Source: Triplophysa rosa
Lineage: Eukaryota > Chordata > Actinopteri > Cypriniformes > Nemacheilidae
Assembly: GCF_024868665.1 (NCBI RefSeq)
Contig: NC_079906.1
Location: forward strand, 14,012,807-14,076,806
Direction of reading: 5' to 3'
Length of the DNA stretch: 64,000 nucleotides
This document shows positions 13,149 through 24,655 of this stretch, piece by piece; within the stretch, counting starts at the first letter, position 1; each line of letters opens with the position of its first letter. The notes under the pieces are model-generated. The model was not told where the DNA came from. It saw only the letters and a list, made by a program, of their open reading frames with translations, and did no database searches. Made by a program: the position numbers and the translations under genes.

Positions 13149-15618
13149 ACAGCACTTTTCTACACATCAGGTTTACTTTTCCCTATCAAGGCAAGCAACC
13201 AGGTCTTTATTTTGCTGTATTTACAACATGGAGTGCTATTCAGCACAGAAGGTCTCCAGCTTGAGCCCATGTTTCCCCATGCAGCTCCCACAACATCTTA
13301 ATCTAAATCATGTTCTTCATTAATTGTGTAACAAACATACCACTGTCCAGGATGGCTGACAAGGTCATGTATTTTTTATTAACTGCTCTTGATGATTAAC
13401 TAATGTTCAGCTGATGCCTTTGTACTAAATGTGCCTGTGGGTTTAGCAAATTCCTCTCTTTAATGATAATGAGCACACATAATGTTGCTGTCTCTTTATC
13501 AGTCCCATATTATACTGAAACCTAAATGACTTTGTACATGTTTCAAAATCTGATAGGTTATTGTTCTATTATATTCATGCAACAAAGGTTTTTCTATTAT
13601 ACGAAGAATTCGATGTCAGCTTCCATTAAAGTGAAGCAGTATTTCATATTGCAGATTACAGTGCAGCAAAGCAACTTGTCAGCGAAAGCGATGTGATGTG
13701 TCCTTATTCAAGAAGTCTGCTCGCTTGGTGAATTCAGCACGAATCAAACGGTTCTTATGTGGCTGACTGAAGCAAATCCAATGGATGTTTACACACTTGT
13801 CTGTCAGGTTGGCTCCGTGCGGCCTTTATAGATATGCAGAAAACTGTTAGACATTTCGGTGAGCAGTGCGAGCCCTGTAAGTGCTCTGTGTTTAGAGATG
13901 GATTGCAGAGATTGGTGCTGCCACGTCAATATCACCAGTTTTGATTTTCTTTGATCTTTCGAGGTCCACAGTTAACCAAAACTTCTCCAAACTTATGGAA
14001 GGTGAATAGAAAATACTCAACAACACTTGAAAACGTGAGATTTATCTGTTTGTTCGTATCGATCCAGTAATATTTTACTTTTGATCTTTTGAACTTAACA
14101 ACAAGAAAACGTTAATTTATAGCATAATTAGTTGATACTTTTTTCCATTTTATGCAGTGCTGGTTTAACAAAACATATTGCTACTTTATTATTAAAACCG
14201 AGCAAAGATAGGTGCAGGTCTTGGCAGTTCGTGGTAATAGCCCAGACGCGTGACATTTTACTCAATATCTATATATATGTGGCAGTGAATCAGTACTCCT
14301 TAAAAAAAGTCTTATGATAAAATATTGAGCAAATAAAGTAGCTAAATTGTTCTTTATTAATTATAAAGTTCTATACACCAGGTGAGAAAACAACGTAAAG
14401 CTTCGTATTTATTTTTTTAAAGGAGTGTAAAATCTTTTGAATGTTTTACAATCATGGATTTAGGATTTATCAAAACAATGTACGCACTGATAAACTGGCT
14501 CGTTTCTTTATAGTTTATGAATGTGTTTAAACTAGGCTATGCCCTTTTATTTTTGTATGTATTTTAATGGTGTTATGTGTGGGAGGAAAATGTGGAAATT
14601 AAATCCTTCTCCTATTGCCGTTATACGGAATTATTGTTATGGCGGTGTTTGTTTTATATTCTTATTATTTGGACAATTTAGATTGTAATTTATCTATTTG
14701 GCGTCATATAATAATATGAATATAACATGAGTTTTTATTTTCATAATATTATCAATGTTAAGCTTAGATCAATTAATTTGTTTAATTTGACATGGCTGTT
14801 GCTATTTACAGTGGAGATACAAACAGTAGGCTAGATTTTCTGAAATAAAAATTACATATATGTAAAAATGTGTTCAACAACAGTCTGCATATTTTTACAT
14901 TTTTGTAGACCATAACTACAGAAAGTCAGAAATATAATTTATTTATATTATACGCATATATTACTACTCTAAATTTCTATATTATTTTGCATTAGATAAA
15001 ATGCAATGCTTTTCTACCAAACGCTGTCAGACTGTCAATTTAAATCATAAAAGCAATTTATTTTGTGTGTTTTCAGTATCTCAATTAAATCACAATAACT
15101 TAATTGTGCTCTGATTTTTAATGCATATAACATTCACAATAAATCAAAGGATTTAAAAACTTTTAAAATGAATGAAAGCTTTTAAAAGCTGTAATTTATT
15201 AGGCGGATAACGGATTTGATTTTGCTTTGACAGCAACCAGAAACGTTCAATTGTCAATCATGAAACCCTATTAAATCGGAACATGGGTGATTTCTGCCGG
15301 TTAAGTCATGCAGTCAGCTATTAGGCTTACTATTTTTTATCCACACACATCTCAATTGAAAACATTTTTTGTAAAGCATTGAAGAAGTTTAATGGGTAAT
15401 TGACAATAGCCGCACGTGATTGAATTTTAGGCGTATTAAATCAGACCGCTGTCTTCGTTACCCCCTCCCAGTTCACGGGTCTTTGTTTCGGAATCCTCTA
15501 AATCCCACCCACTTGAAATGAAGATGTGGAAAAAATCACCCGCTCTTTCGCTTATACACAAACTTGTTCAGTGTTAATAGCATCCACATAGTCCACTATT
15601 TGCTCTCCAAACGAGGTG

Positions 15619-15958
15619 ATGGAGACTGAGCGTTGTTTGTCTTTCTCCTCGCCTCCAAACAGGATCACGCCAGAGAACTCCCCGGGGTTGGAGCATAATT
15701 CCGGCTCTTTCTTTCAGTGTGACGACCTCCAAAAGTCCCCACATCTTCCATTACCGCATCGACACGAGTTTTATAACGCGCAGTCTATGGGACGCTATGC
15801 TGACAGTGGACCTGCGGAGTTTACGCACTGCGTTAGCACCAGAACTCCCCGCGCCTCGCCTGTAAAGCATTCAAAGTATCTGGATAATATGAGTCAGGAC
15901 AAAAAGACTTCATCGATAAGTGATAAGAACTCGTCATTTTATGACAGTAATTCCGATG
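15619..15958 (+). CDS. alx3: alx3 exon 1 (coding part)
   Basis: It encodes the N-terminal 113 residues plus one base of the next codon. The sequence is Ser/Pro-rich with no known domain. The donor is G|GTAAGT at 15959. The 3.6-kb intron 1 that follows holds no recognised exon. Confidence 0.88.
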
Positions 15959-18900
15959 GTAAGTTATTTTTCCTTAGGTAAACAACTTTTAAACGTTGAA
16001 TGTGAATGCTCTAAAAATATGAATGGCAACCTCACAAGTAAGAGTTTACAAAGACTGAAATCTGAAACTATAATAACTAAAACGTGAGATAATAAACAAA
16101 TCTCTTTTACTTATGCAAGATGTTCAATTAATTAAATATGGTTTATTGCAGTTTATTTTACATCTAAATGTTAAGCATTTAATTATAGTCAATGATCCAA
16201 TTAAACAATATTGCATTGATTAAACTGGTAATTTCATTATTTTATTTTATTAAGAATTTTATATTTTTCGGTCGGTCAATGCTTCGTTCAATCTACCAAG
16301 GACATGTCGAAGCTCTGTTCATTGTGTCTTACCTAAGCGTTTTTATGTTTTTTAAATGTATAAGATATATTAAACAATACCGACGTTAAGAGAAACGTTT
16401 ATAAGCCTTAAAGAAATTTGGCTTAAATATCCTACTTTTAAAATCGGCCTACTTTTTATCTGTTTTCACAATTCAAGTTTTTTTTTAAAAGGAATGATTT
16501 CTTTTGTAGAAGCTGCGTCACGCTTCAGGTTCAGGTCAATATTCATGCTCCAATATTTTCATAGCAGGCCTATTGCAATATTTCGTGCTGCTTTAATTTG
16601 TTTTAATTAAACGCAAACCTTTTTTCAACAGTAAACCCATGCACTCAGCAAAGCTAAATATATATATATATAAAAAAGCATTGACAGGTGTAAAACATGT
16701 AAAAAACGTCCAGCAGCATTCAGAAAACTATAGCTTCTTCACGAGAGTGCTGGATTGTGCTTTGTCTCCGGACGCGTTTAGGTCAAATGATATGATCTGT
16801 CTTGTTTGTTTTAAAACGTAGGCCTTAGTCTGTGCTTTTTTCTAAACAAGAAGAATGATGTCAGTGCGTATGCAATAACGGGTTTTTAGGAACTTGATGT
16901 TTATGGACGTTTTGCGCTTTTTTAACAATAACATTTGGGTTTTTAAAAATATCATTAACATTACTCGCTTTAAATACAGCCTCAAGTTTTCTAAACACAC
17001 AATTACACGAACTAACGAGAACCAGATCACTCTTAAGTCTTTTACTTGCCACTGGTATTTCTAGAAACATTAACAGGCAATGTGACATTTCATAAATTAT
17101 ATTTTTGCCATTATATAAAATTATATTTTTTATAGTCTCCATTCAAACAAAAGCCTACTCCACTCTGCGCATGCCACGTGATACGCATTAATTCATCATT
17201 TATACTTTATATATAAGGATATATACCTTGATTAACTTTATTGTCATTTTTCAACTGGCAGGTCCAAATGCTCCATTTTTTCTGTGGTGAGGTTACTGAG
17301 GTAGTAAATAGCGCCGATGCCTGTTAATTTCCCCCCCAAAAGAGCGCAAAATAGGTGGGAAACTGCAAGTGCCCTTATAATGATTCACATCTGGTGTCAT
17401 GTTATTCTTGGCTAATTTTATTGTCAATAAAGCTGAATATCAATAACTGTGAAGTGTTGATTATTAAATTCAGTAGTGTTTCATATTGACCTTAACCTTA
17501 GTGTTTTTGCCCTATTTTCGTGTTAGGAAGACGAACTTAAAATATAGCCTGAAATGCCTTATGTAGTTCAGCATCTCTGCACCTGACAGTTTAATGAAGT
17601 AGAAGTGGTAGCATACCAAAATACTTGTTGGTGTAATCTAATAGTCAGGTTGAATGAATGTAGTCATATTAAATCATATGTTTGGCTCATATACACAGGT
17701 AACAGGTCATTTAGAGCACATTTTTAGGTTACCTAAAATTTCAGCTGTGTATATTTAGCAATTTCTTTATGAACTAATGAGAGAGGTATCTCATTACTTT
17801 ATTTAGGTTCAGCCTGTAAATTGTCTTTTGTTATAACTGATGCCTGAGAGGGTGTGTCTAACAAATCGGATTAAAACAGTTTTCTGAAAGAACTTTGTGT
17901 CAAATTTTGAGAGGCTAATACAACTTGGCTGTCCTTTCAAAGTCAGATGCCATTTTTTGTCCTTTGGTTTACAGGACAATTGGAAAGCAGGGCCTTTTAG
18001 GGCGTCTCCTTTTACTATTGCACTTGATTTATTATGTCTTCTCACAGATTTTGGTAATTGTTACAAATTAAGATTTTGTTTGCAAAAAATACATCTCTGG
18101 TTAAAAAAACAAAAAAAAACATATTTTTAAATTGTGCATTCCAAGTAATATCTATCAAACTGTAGTTTGGGTTGTTTTGATTACCTACTTAAAAATAACA
18201 AAAAAATAAAATAACACAATAAAACACATGATATCTTTTTTCCAAATGAACTCTTCAAATGTATGTTTATTATTTTAACAGCTTCTAAAAGCTAATGACA
18301 TATTGGGGAATAGGAAAACAATAATTAATTGTTCAATTGCTCTATAATAATGTAATACCTAAGCTATCTAAAATAAATGTGCTGGTTGTGTGAGTAAAAA
18401 TATATCCGGATATATCCGGAAGCACCAAAATTCATTCCTGCTACTTGTTATACTTGTAAAAGAGAAGCATTTAGATTGGGAAATTTTATGACCCGAGGTC
18501 AGTTGTGTTTAATATCTACATAAACATCTAAATTATCATTGCTGTTTCATTTAGACAAATTACTGTTAAGTGCTTGTGAGGGGATCATGGAGCACTCAGA
18601 CATTTTAAGATGTGTTTGTGTCCAATGCACATGATTTTTCCTTATCCCTAAAATGAATTCAATATTTTTGCTTTTTACTTAAACAGATTTAAATATGTAT
18701 CACATATGAATATTATTGGATATTAATATTTATAAAATTTTGAACTACAGATTAGAAACTCGTAGTCAGAATGAGTCCTTCCCGTGGCAAAACCAGTTGA
18801 AGGGTTTATTCCTTACAAAAGCACTTCCCATTCTTTGTATTCTCCTGAGAAAAGCAAACTCATCCCGTTTAAATTTTATTTATTATTACAGTCATTTTAA

Positions 18901-21406
18901 CCGATCTTTTTTGTCAAAATTCTTCAACTTCTTACCACCTTCTAATATGTCACATCAAAATTCCACTAGATCTTATAATGACATGTTTTTTTTACTGTCC
19001 TGTTCAAGTCTGAGCTAACAAAAAATGTAGCCTTCATTCTTAACTCGACCCAAAGCTCAAGTTTCAAGCTTAATCAAAACAGTAAGCTCTGCTGACAATG
19101 CTTGTTATTATCCTTTTTAAAGTAGCCTATGTGAAATATTTTATGATAGACACACTGACTAGTTGAAGAACATTTTGAAGTGTCTTTATTTCTATAAACT
19201 ACTACAATAAGGATGTTTTACGTTTCCATATTGTTTCAAGCCATGAAATTTAAAAAAGCACTTTTCTGATGAATAGTGCATATGCAGTGATCATATTCTA
19301 TGGCTGCTATGGATTCAATGTTAAATTGGCATGCTTCTATGGTTAGCCTCTGTGAGAGAGACTGCTGAGATTTCAGATGTAAATTAAGTAATGACATATA
19401 GGTCAAAGTCATTAAGCTCATGTTTGTTTCAACTTCAGTTGTGGTTGTTTTTCTCTGGATACGAGATATATTACGCTCAGAAGTGGTACATTACATGTGA
19501 CATAATGGTGAAGAGATGAAAAACAACTCCTTACTCATTTACTCTAAACACTAAAGGCAAATCTCAGCCATCTGTAACAGCACTCATTCTATCTCAATGT
19601 CAACAGGTGTTAAGTCCCTATCTGCTCTAGATTCGGAATGCTGTGGAAAACTAAAGGAACCCTCGAATGGTTTGCCTGGAGACTCTATCGCTGACTCCAT
19701 CGACCTTTCAGGGAAGAACAAGAAGCGGCGAAACCGGACGACTTTCAGCACCTTTCAGCTGGAGGAGCTGGAGAAGGTCTTTCAGAAGACACATTACCCA
19801 GATGTGTATGCACGGGAACAGCTGGCACTGAGGACAGAGCTTACAGAAGCAAGAGTGCAGGTGTGGAACACTTTACTTTTGCATCAGGTTATTATTAACT
19901 ATGGACAGTCAAGTGTGTATGTATGAGAGAGTAGATAATCGAATGCACATTAGAATTAGGATATTAAAAATAATGTTAAAATATGGGTAGTGTTTGGTTG
20001 TGCATGCTACAATATTTCTTCTAGGCAAATCTTTAAAATGCTGTCTATAAAATGAAGGTTTGTTATTTAATAAATACCCTGCTGAAAATAATTTAAAAAT
20101 ATTCAAAATATAAGGAGTAGGTTCACATTAGGGAATGTGGTAATATAATAAAGCTTACATTGTTACTATATTTGTTGGTCTTCCATTGTAGTAACATTTT
20201 TTAGGCCATTCTCAGTGTTTTATGTACTTTCCTGTCAAGCCTCCTTAAAATGTTCTCAAAGCTGAGCTGCAGTTTACACTCCCAGTACAGCTATGCAATA
20301 TGAATAAAATGTCTTTAATAATATATTTGACAAAAAAGACGTAATTTTTTAAGCTGGACATTACAATTGGCCATGATAACTTTATTTACAGTATAAACCA
20401 AAATATTTTCAAAATCATTTCATTTTAAAGATAATTTAAAGATTTTAAGGTGTTTAATTCTAAACATAATTTCTTAATTTGTCTCCTCGCAGGTGTGGTT
20501 TCAAAACAGACGGGCCAAATGGAGGAAAAGAGAACGCTATGGAAAGATGCAAGAAGTGCGAAATCACTTTGCTGCTACATACGATATCTCCCTTCTCCCT
20601 CGCTCAGACACATACCAGGTACATGTACAAATACACATGCACGGAAGACAGAAACACAGAGAAAGAGTGTGAGAGAGAGCTTGAAAATAAAACATTTTTG
20701 ACAAGTACACACTGGGGATTTTGTTTGACTCTGTTATGTTTTGGCTGGGACTGTAGTTCACATTCCCATGAGTTACAATTTTTGTCCAAAACATAAAGAA
20801 TGAATTTAATTTGGGTTGACAATGCAATAACATATAGTGTACTGACATGTAATAGGTCAGCATTGTGATTAGAATATTGTGTTTTTAAAAAGACATATCC
20901 ATTTCTTAAATGTTATAACATCCTATAACAACTTATATCTGTTTTCACACTAGCATGAAATCTCAGACCAAAGAGTAGAGAAATAATTTGTTATCCTAAT
21001 GAATTCTTCAACATAATATCCTATTTTTTATCTTTGCTGCATTTCTTTATAGATGCAGAATAACCTGTGGCCGGGCAGCGCAGGTACAGGAAGTGCAGGC
21101 GGAACAAGCAGCGGCTGTGTCCTGGGTGCGGAAAACATGCCGTCTTCTTGCATGACCCCTTATCCCCATGCCCATGGCAACCTTCCTGGTCTCATGGGTA
21201 TGTCTGCATCCCCAGGTCATCATCATCATCATCACCCACCCCATCATCCCAGCATCAATGGAATATACTCACTCCATGGCTTCCCAGGAAGCCTGGGGGC
21301 CCATTCCTTCGAGCCAGGACCAGAGTCTGAATACAAGCCCTCAGGGCTGGTGGCCCTGCGCATGAAGACCAAAGACCCAGGGAGTCTGTTATCCTGGCCA
21401 ACATGA
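15619..21406 (+). CDS. alx3: ALX homeobox 3 (aristaless-like paired-class transcription factor), 4 exons
   Basis: The CDS joins 15619-15958, 19607-19860, 20493-20618 and 21053-21406 (1074 nt, 357 aa, all joins GT-AG and in frame). It is a nuclear DNA-binding regulator; Alx factors act in neural-crest-derived craniofacial mesenchyme and bind palindromic TAAT sites as dimers. The homeodomain is about residues 152-211: it opens with [20 protein letters not shown] and recognition helix [18 protein letters not shown] carries Q50. The intron splits it at VQ/VW, the usual place in aristaless-related genes. The C-terminal OAR-like motif ([11 protein letters not shown]) lies near residues 335-350, and a His-rich run at about 296-306. 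[20 protein letters not shown] and the [18 protein letters not shown] tail fit Alx3 better than Alx1 or Alx4, and the rbm15 neighbourhood agrees. ATG 15619 is preceded by in-frame TAG at 15589. The first exon is poorly conserved and unassigned to domains. Confidence 0.93.
17160..17470. other. Candidate regulatory stretch in alx3 intron 1
   Basis: This part of the 3.6-kb intron is more complex than the AT-rich sequence around it. It contains a CACGTG E-box, a TATATAAGGATATATACC near-palindrome and TTTATTGTCAATAAAG. No open frame or repeat signature is seen. Its regulatory nature is conjecture. Confidence 0.22.
19607..19860 (+). CDS. alx3: alx3 exon 2 (N-terminal three quarters of the homeodomain)
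   Basis: The acceptor is AACAG|GT at 19605-19606. The exon encodes a linker and homeodomain helices 1 and 2, ending at RVQ. The donor is CAG|GTGTGG. Read-through from this donor would give a short non-homologous tail, which helps fix the boundary. Confidence 0.95.
20493..20618 (+). CDS. alx3: alx3 exon 3 (homeodomain recognition helix)
   Basis: The acceptor CTCGCAG precedes [18 protein letters not shown]. The exon is exactly 42 codons and ends at SDTYQ before GTACATG. It holds recognition-helix residues Q50, N51 and R53. Confidence 0.95.
21053..21406 (+). CDS. alx3: alx3 exon 4 (transactivation region and OAR-like motif)
   Basis: It starts after TTTATAG with MQNNLWPGS, as in Alx paralogues (QNNLW/QNSLW), and ends with LSWPT and TGA. 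It contains the CAT-repeat-encoded histidine run and the LRMKTKD core of the OAR motif. Confidence 0.94.
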   Translation: MQNNLWPGSAGTGSAGGTSSGCVLGAENMPSSCMTPYPHAHGNLPGLMGMSASPGHHHHHHPPHHPSINGIYSLHGFPGSLGAHSFEPGPESEYKPSGLVALRMKTKDPGSLLSWPT

Positions 21407-21444
21407 CCGCGCAGCTGCTGTGATAGCGATGACATCACTGAGCC

Positions 21445-21896
21445 AATAAACACTAAGCATGCCTGCACATTCCGGCATGTGACTCAAAAACACTTGTTTT
21501 AACGCTCGATGCACAACTCTTTCTTTTTTGCAGGCTCCCAGATGTTTTTAGTGTACGGATGTGTCATGTGCCATGACTCTTTGTTTTAATCTGTGGAAGC
21601 AACTCATTTGTTTGTGTACATTTGTGAAAACCCTGTGAGCCACCATGGGCTTTGCACATGATTTGCCTTCATGTAAAATCTTTCAATTCTTTCATAGAAA
21701 CCAAAATTGTAAAAATATTAATTACCAGTGAAGATGTGCAACATGTTTATTTAAGTATGTTAATAGTAAGAATCTTATAGTTTTAGTGTATTACCATGTT
21801 TACCTTGTTTAAGCATCATTATGACAGTCAATAAATGATTTTACATTTCTGGACATTGTGCATTCGGATACATCACTTCTAATAACAACAAATAAA
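21445..21896 (+). terminator. alx3: alx3 polyadenylation signals
   Basis: AATAAA hexamers occur at 21445-21450, 21830-21835 and 21891-21896, downstream of the stop at 21406. Which are used cannot be told from sequence; the last two would give a 3' UTR of about 0.45-0.5 kb. Confidence 0.5.
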
Positions 21897-21899
21897 GTT

Positions 21900-24390
21900 G
21901 ACAGAAGTTAAATAATATCTCTGCGCATATTGCATTATATTATGTGTTATCAAAATCAGAAGTTATTCTTATAATATGAATCATTTGAATCATGTGGCTT
22001 GGGTAACATTTGCATCCATATAAAGTCACAAACTTCTAATCCATTATTCGTGTGATAAATTCTTAAGGCTGGAGGTGAACCCATTACGTTTTGGATAAAA
22101 TGTTTTGGTTTTTCTAAGTGAACACAGTCAAATTGCATTATGTTTCAATCTGTGACATTTTAAACGCAACGGCTGTCAATGTCACCTACTGCATCAAATA
22201 AAACCAAACAAGCGACCACAAACCTCTTTCCTATCAACTATAGTTTTGGTATCTGACAGCAGGGACACAACCACAAGCTTAATAAATTGAGTCCTGATAT
22301 GCTACTGTTTAATTCAAGGGTCTTGGATAATAATCCAAATCATATTATAAAAAGCAAACCCACCCAACATGTGAAAGAACTGTGCAGATGTCAAATTGTA
22401 AAAGTTTTTTGAAGGTATATCCACTTAAGTATAGCTGACCAGAATCACAGTTGCTTTTATCAGTATGGACGTTCCTGTGGAAATGAAACCCATACCTCTG
22501 CATCGTGAAGGCAATGACAGTACAGGAGCACCTGGTTACGTGATTTTAAATGCATATTGACAAATGCAAATACATAAATCCGAAGCAATTCTGCCGGGTA
22601 AAAACGGTTTTGCATTTCAATTGTTCTGACATAGACATGAACAGCAACTTAGGAACAGAACTCCCAAAGAGCAACAAGCATATTGAAAGTCTATTTCTAA
22701 AATGTCAAAGTCAGAAATACTGTTTTTCATGTTCAATATGTTTATGGAATCCCAATCCGGTGGGAAATAGCTGAAGTTACAATGTTTTGTTGATACAAGT
22801 GCCAAACAGCCTTGGAGAGAGTAGTTCTGTGTCAAAGCAATGTGACCGGTATAAGCTTTTCAGCTCCATCTGGGTTTAATGACTGCTTGCCAATTCTGCC
22901 AGCCACTCTTTCAGGGTGATTCACTTCATTTAGATGACACATAAGATGAAATTGTTTGGGATGATAAAAGCTGACTAGATGCAGTGACAGGATTTTCAAA
23001 GGTCCTCTCATTTTCATATTTCTCAAAATGGGAACAGATCGACAATTGCTTTGGGCCAAAGATTTCCTGCTGCTTCTTTTCTTTGTGCATTCAGGATGAC
23101 AGAAGTGCTGGATCACATTAAGTGCCAGTTTAGCAGACCATGCCCTGTTTTAGAGAGAGCGGACATGTGGTTCCAATAGAGGATAGAAAGGGAAGCTGAC
23201 AGAAAGTCTCTCCACACCCACAGCTTCAAATTCCAGCCTGATCTTTCAAGAAAGTGGAGCCAGTTACACATGCAAACTGATTAAATCCCAGATTAAAGGA
23301 TGAGATAAAGATACAGTTAAGGAACACAAGAGAAGCGTAACTAAATTGATGCGAAGTGCAACAGGACTGCAGGATGTTGTGGGATGAAGAATGTACTCAA
23401 AGAGACCGCAGTGTACTCTATGTTGTGTTGCTGTGACAGCATGGGGCAGTTTCCCGGACAATGCTTAAAACTAGTCCCAGACTAAAACAAATGTTAGAGC
23501 TGTCTAAACTAAAACAGTTAGCAGTGACATGTCTTAAAATACATCAGTGCCATTGTTTTGTCTCAAAATGCACAAAAGTAATGTTTTTTTGTAAGGCATG
23601 TTTGTAAAAACAACTTAAATGTCCTTATTTAACTAAGGCCTATAGTCCTGGTTTAAACTAATCCCTGTCCGGGGAAACCACCCATATATAACATATATAG
23701 AGACATATACTGTAGGTACACAAAAATCTAAAGATTTAAGATAACGTGATACCCAAAACTTTACAGACAAGGGAGTTAGTAAGGCAGACCCGTTTTAATG
23801 ACCGGGCTCATATAGCAATAACACAGACATTCCAGCGGTTTGATTTTAAATACTCAGATTTTAAAACAACTATATTGTAGCCATTTGGCTTGTGCATTTG
23901 TATTATGTACGCTTAAGCAGCCTACATTAAAGAGAAAATGTGTGTATAGAAGGCATATATTATTTTCTGTATCTTTTAATCTTTTTAACTCAGACAAAAT
24001 TGGTCTAGAGAACTATAAAAAATAATACATTTTAAGTTAAGCGTTGAACAGTCACGCTTTACAGTGTGCTACACATTTCCACGTTAAATAAAAGTAGTTC
24101 AACATGCCCAAACATTATCCTTCTGTTCACCTCAGCGAGACAAGCAAACATCACCATCTATTGGACATAAAGTGAATTACAAGATTTATTTAGCTTTATT
24201 TATTTATTTTACCACTTAAAATTTGATAAGAGCGTGCATTTGTGATCAAAACAAAATGTATGATACCATTTTAACGACATGAATTACTCGGTATAACACA
24301 TGTCTATGTATGTCCTGAAGACTCGAGAAAAAGGTCTTTGAACGTCACCTCTCCTGTTGATGAAAGGGCTACGGTAAATATTGGAGTTTG
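21900..24390. other. Intergenic spacer between alx3 and rbm15
   Basis: This is AT-rich and without a supportable gene. It contains the inverted-repeat element at 23445-23683. Small open frames at 22550-23116 on both strands show no recognisable domain and are treated as chance. Confidence 0.65.
23445..23683. mobile_element. MITE with GGTTTC...GAAACC ends, copy A (degraded)
   Basis: The ends read CAGTTTCCCGGACAATGCTT and CCCTGTCCGGGGAAACCACC, an imperfect inverted pair. The interior (CTAGTCCCAGACTAAAA, CAGTGCCATTGTTTTGTCTC, TTAACTAAGGCCTATAGTCC) matches the copy at 31345-31578 in the same orientation. About 0.24 kb, non-coding. Confidence 0.8.
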
Positions 24391-24439
24391 GACCTAAAAT
24401 GGTGACTGGGCGCTGTACTGGCGGACTTGATCGACAGAC

Positions 24440-24530
24440 ATTTCAACCAATAGCATTGAGGTTTTTCAGACCTTCAAGCCAATCAAAGTCGATGGGCGGG
24501 TTATACTTTAGTCTTGACAAGATGGCGTAT
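24440..24530 (+). promoter_or_regulatory. rbm15: rbm15 core promoter region
   Basis: Two CCAAT boxes (ACCAATAGC near 24448 and GCCAATCAAA near 24479) are followed by a GC box GGGCGGG near 24495. A YY1-like AAGATGGCG lies near 24519. There is no TATA box at the expected distance. This is typical for a constitutively expressed gene, and it lies 130-210 bp upstream of the rbm15 ATG. Motifs are read directly; function is inferred. Confidence 0.55.
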
Positions 24531-24655
24531 GCGGTTGTTTTGCCGCAGGGACACTGAACAAATTCTAACGTTATAGTTTAAATTCGCAAACATTGCGGTA
24601 GCATATTTGTTATAAAGTGTTTTTGTTAATCGCGCAAATCTAAAGAGCATCTACA

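Larger units (their letters stand above)
1..15588. other. Gene-free flank upstream of alx3
   Basis: I see no exon of a recognisable protein here. The open frames are short, lack codon-like composition, and most overlap repeats. The stretch holds inverted-repeat transposons (listed separately) and otherwise AT-rich unique sequence, notably 8.8-10.4 kb and 14.1-15.4 kb. Somewhat more complex, less AT-rich stretches at about 10380-10780, 11020-11400 and 13620-13980 could be conserved regulatory DNA of alx3, but this cannot be judged without alignment. Developmental transcription-factor genes commonly sit beside such long non-coding flanks. Confidence 0.7.

Noticed and set aside
15619..21406. alx3 being alx1 or alx4 instead
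   Set aside because: The homeodomain N-terminus (RTTFSTFQ), the ERYGKMQE continuation and the [14 protein letters not shown] tail resemble Alx3. Alx1 and Alx4 differ at these places, and the genomic neighbours fit Alx3.
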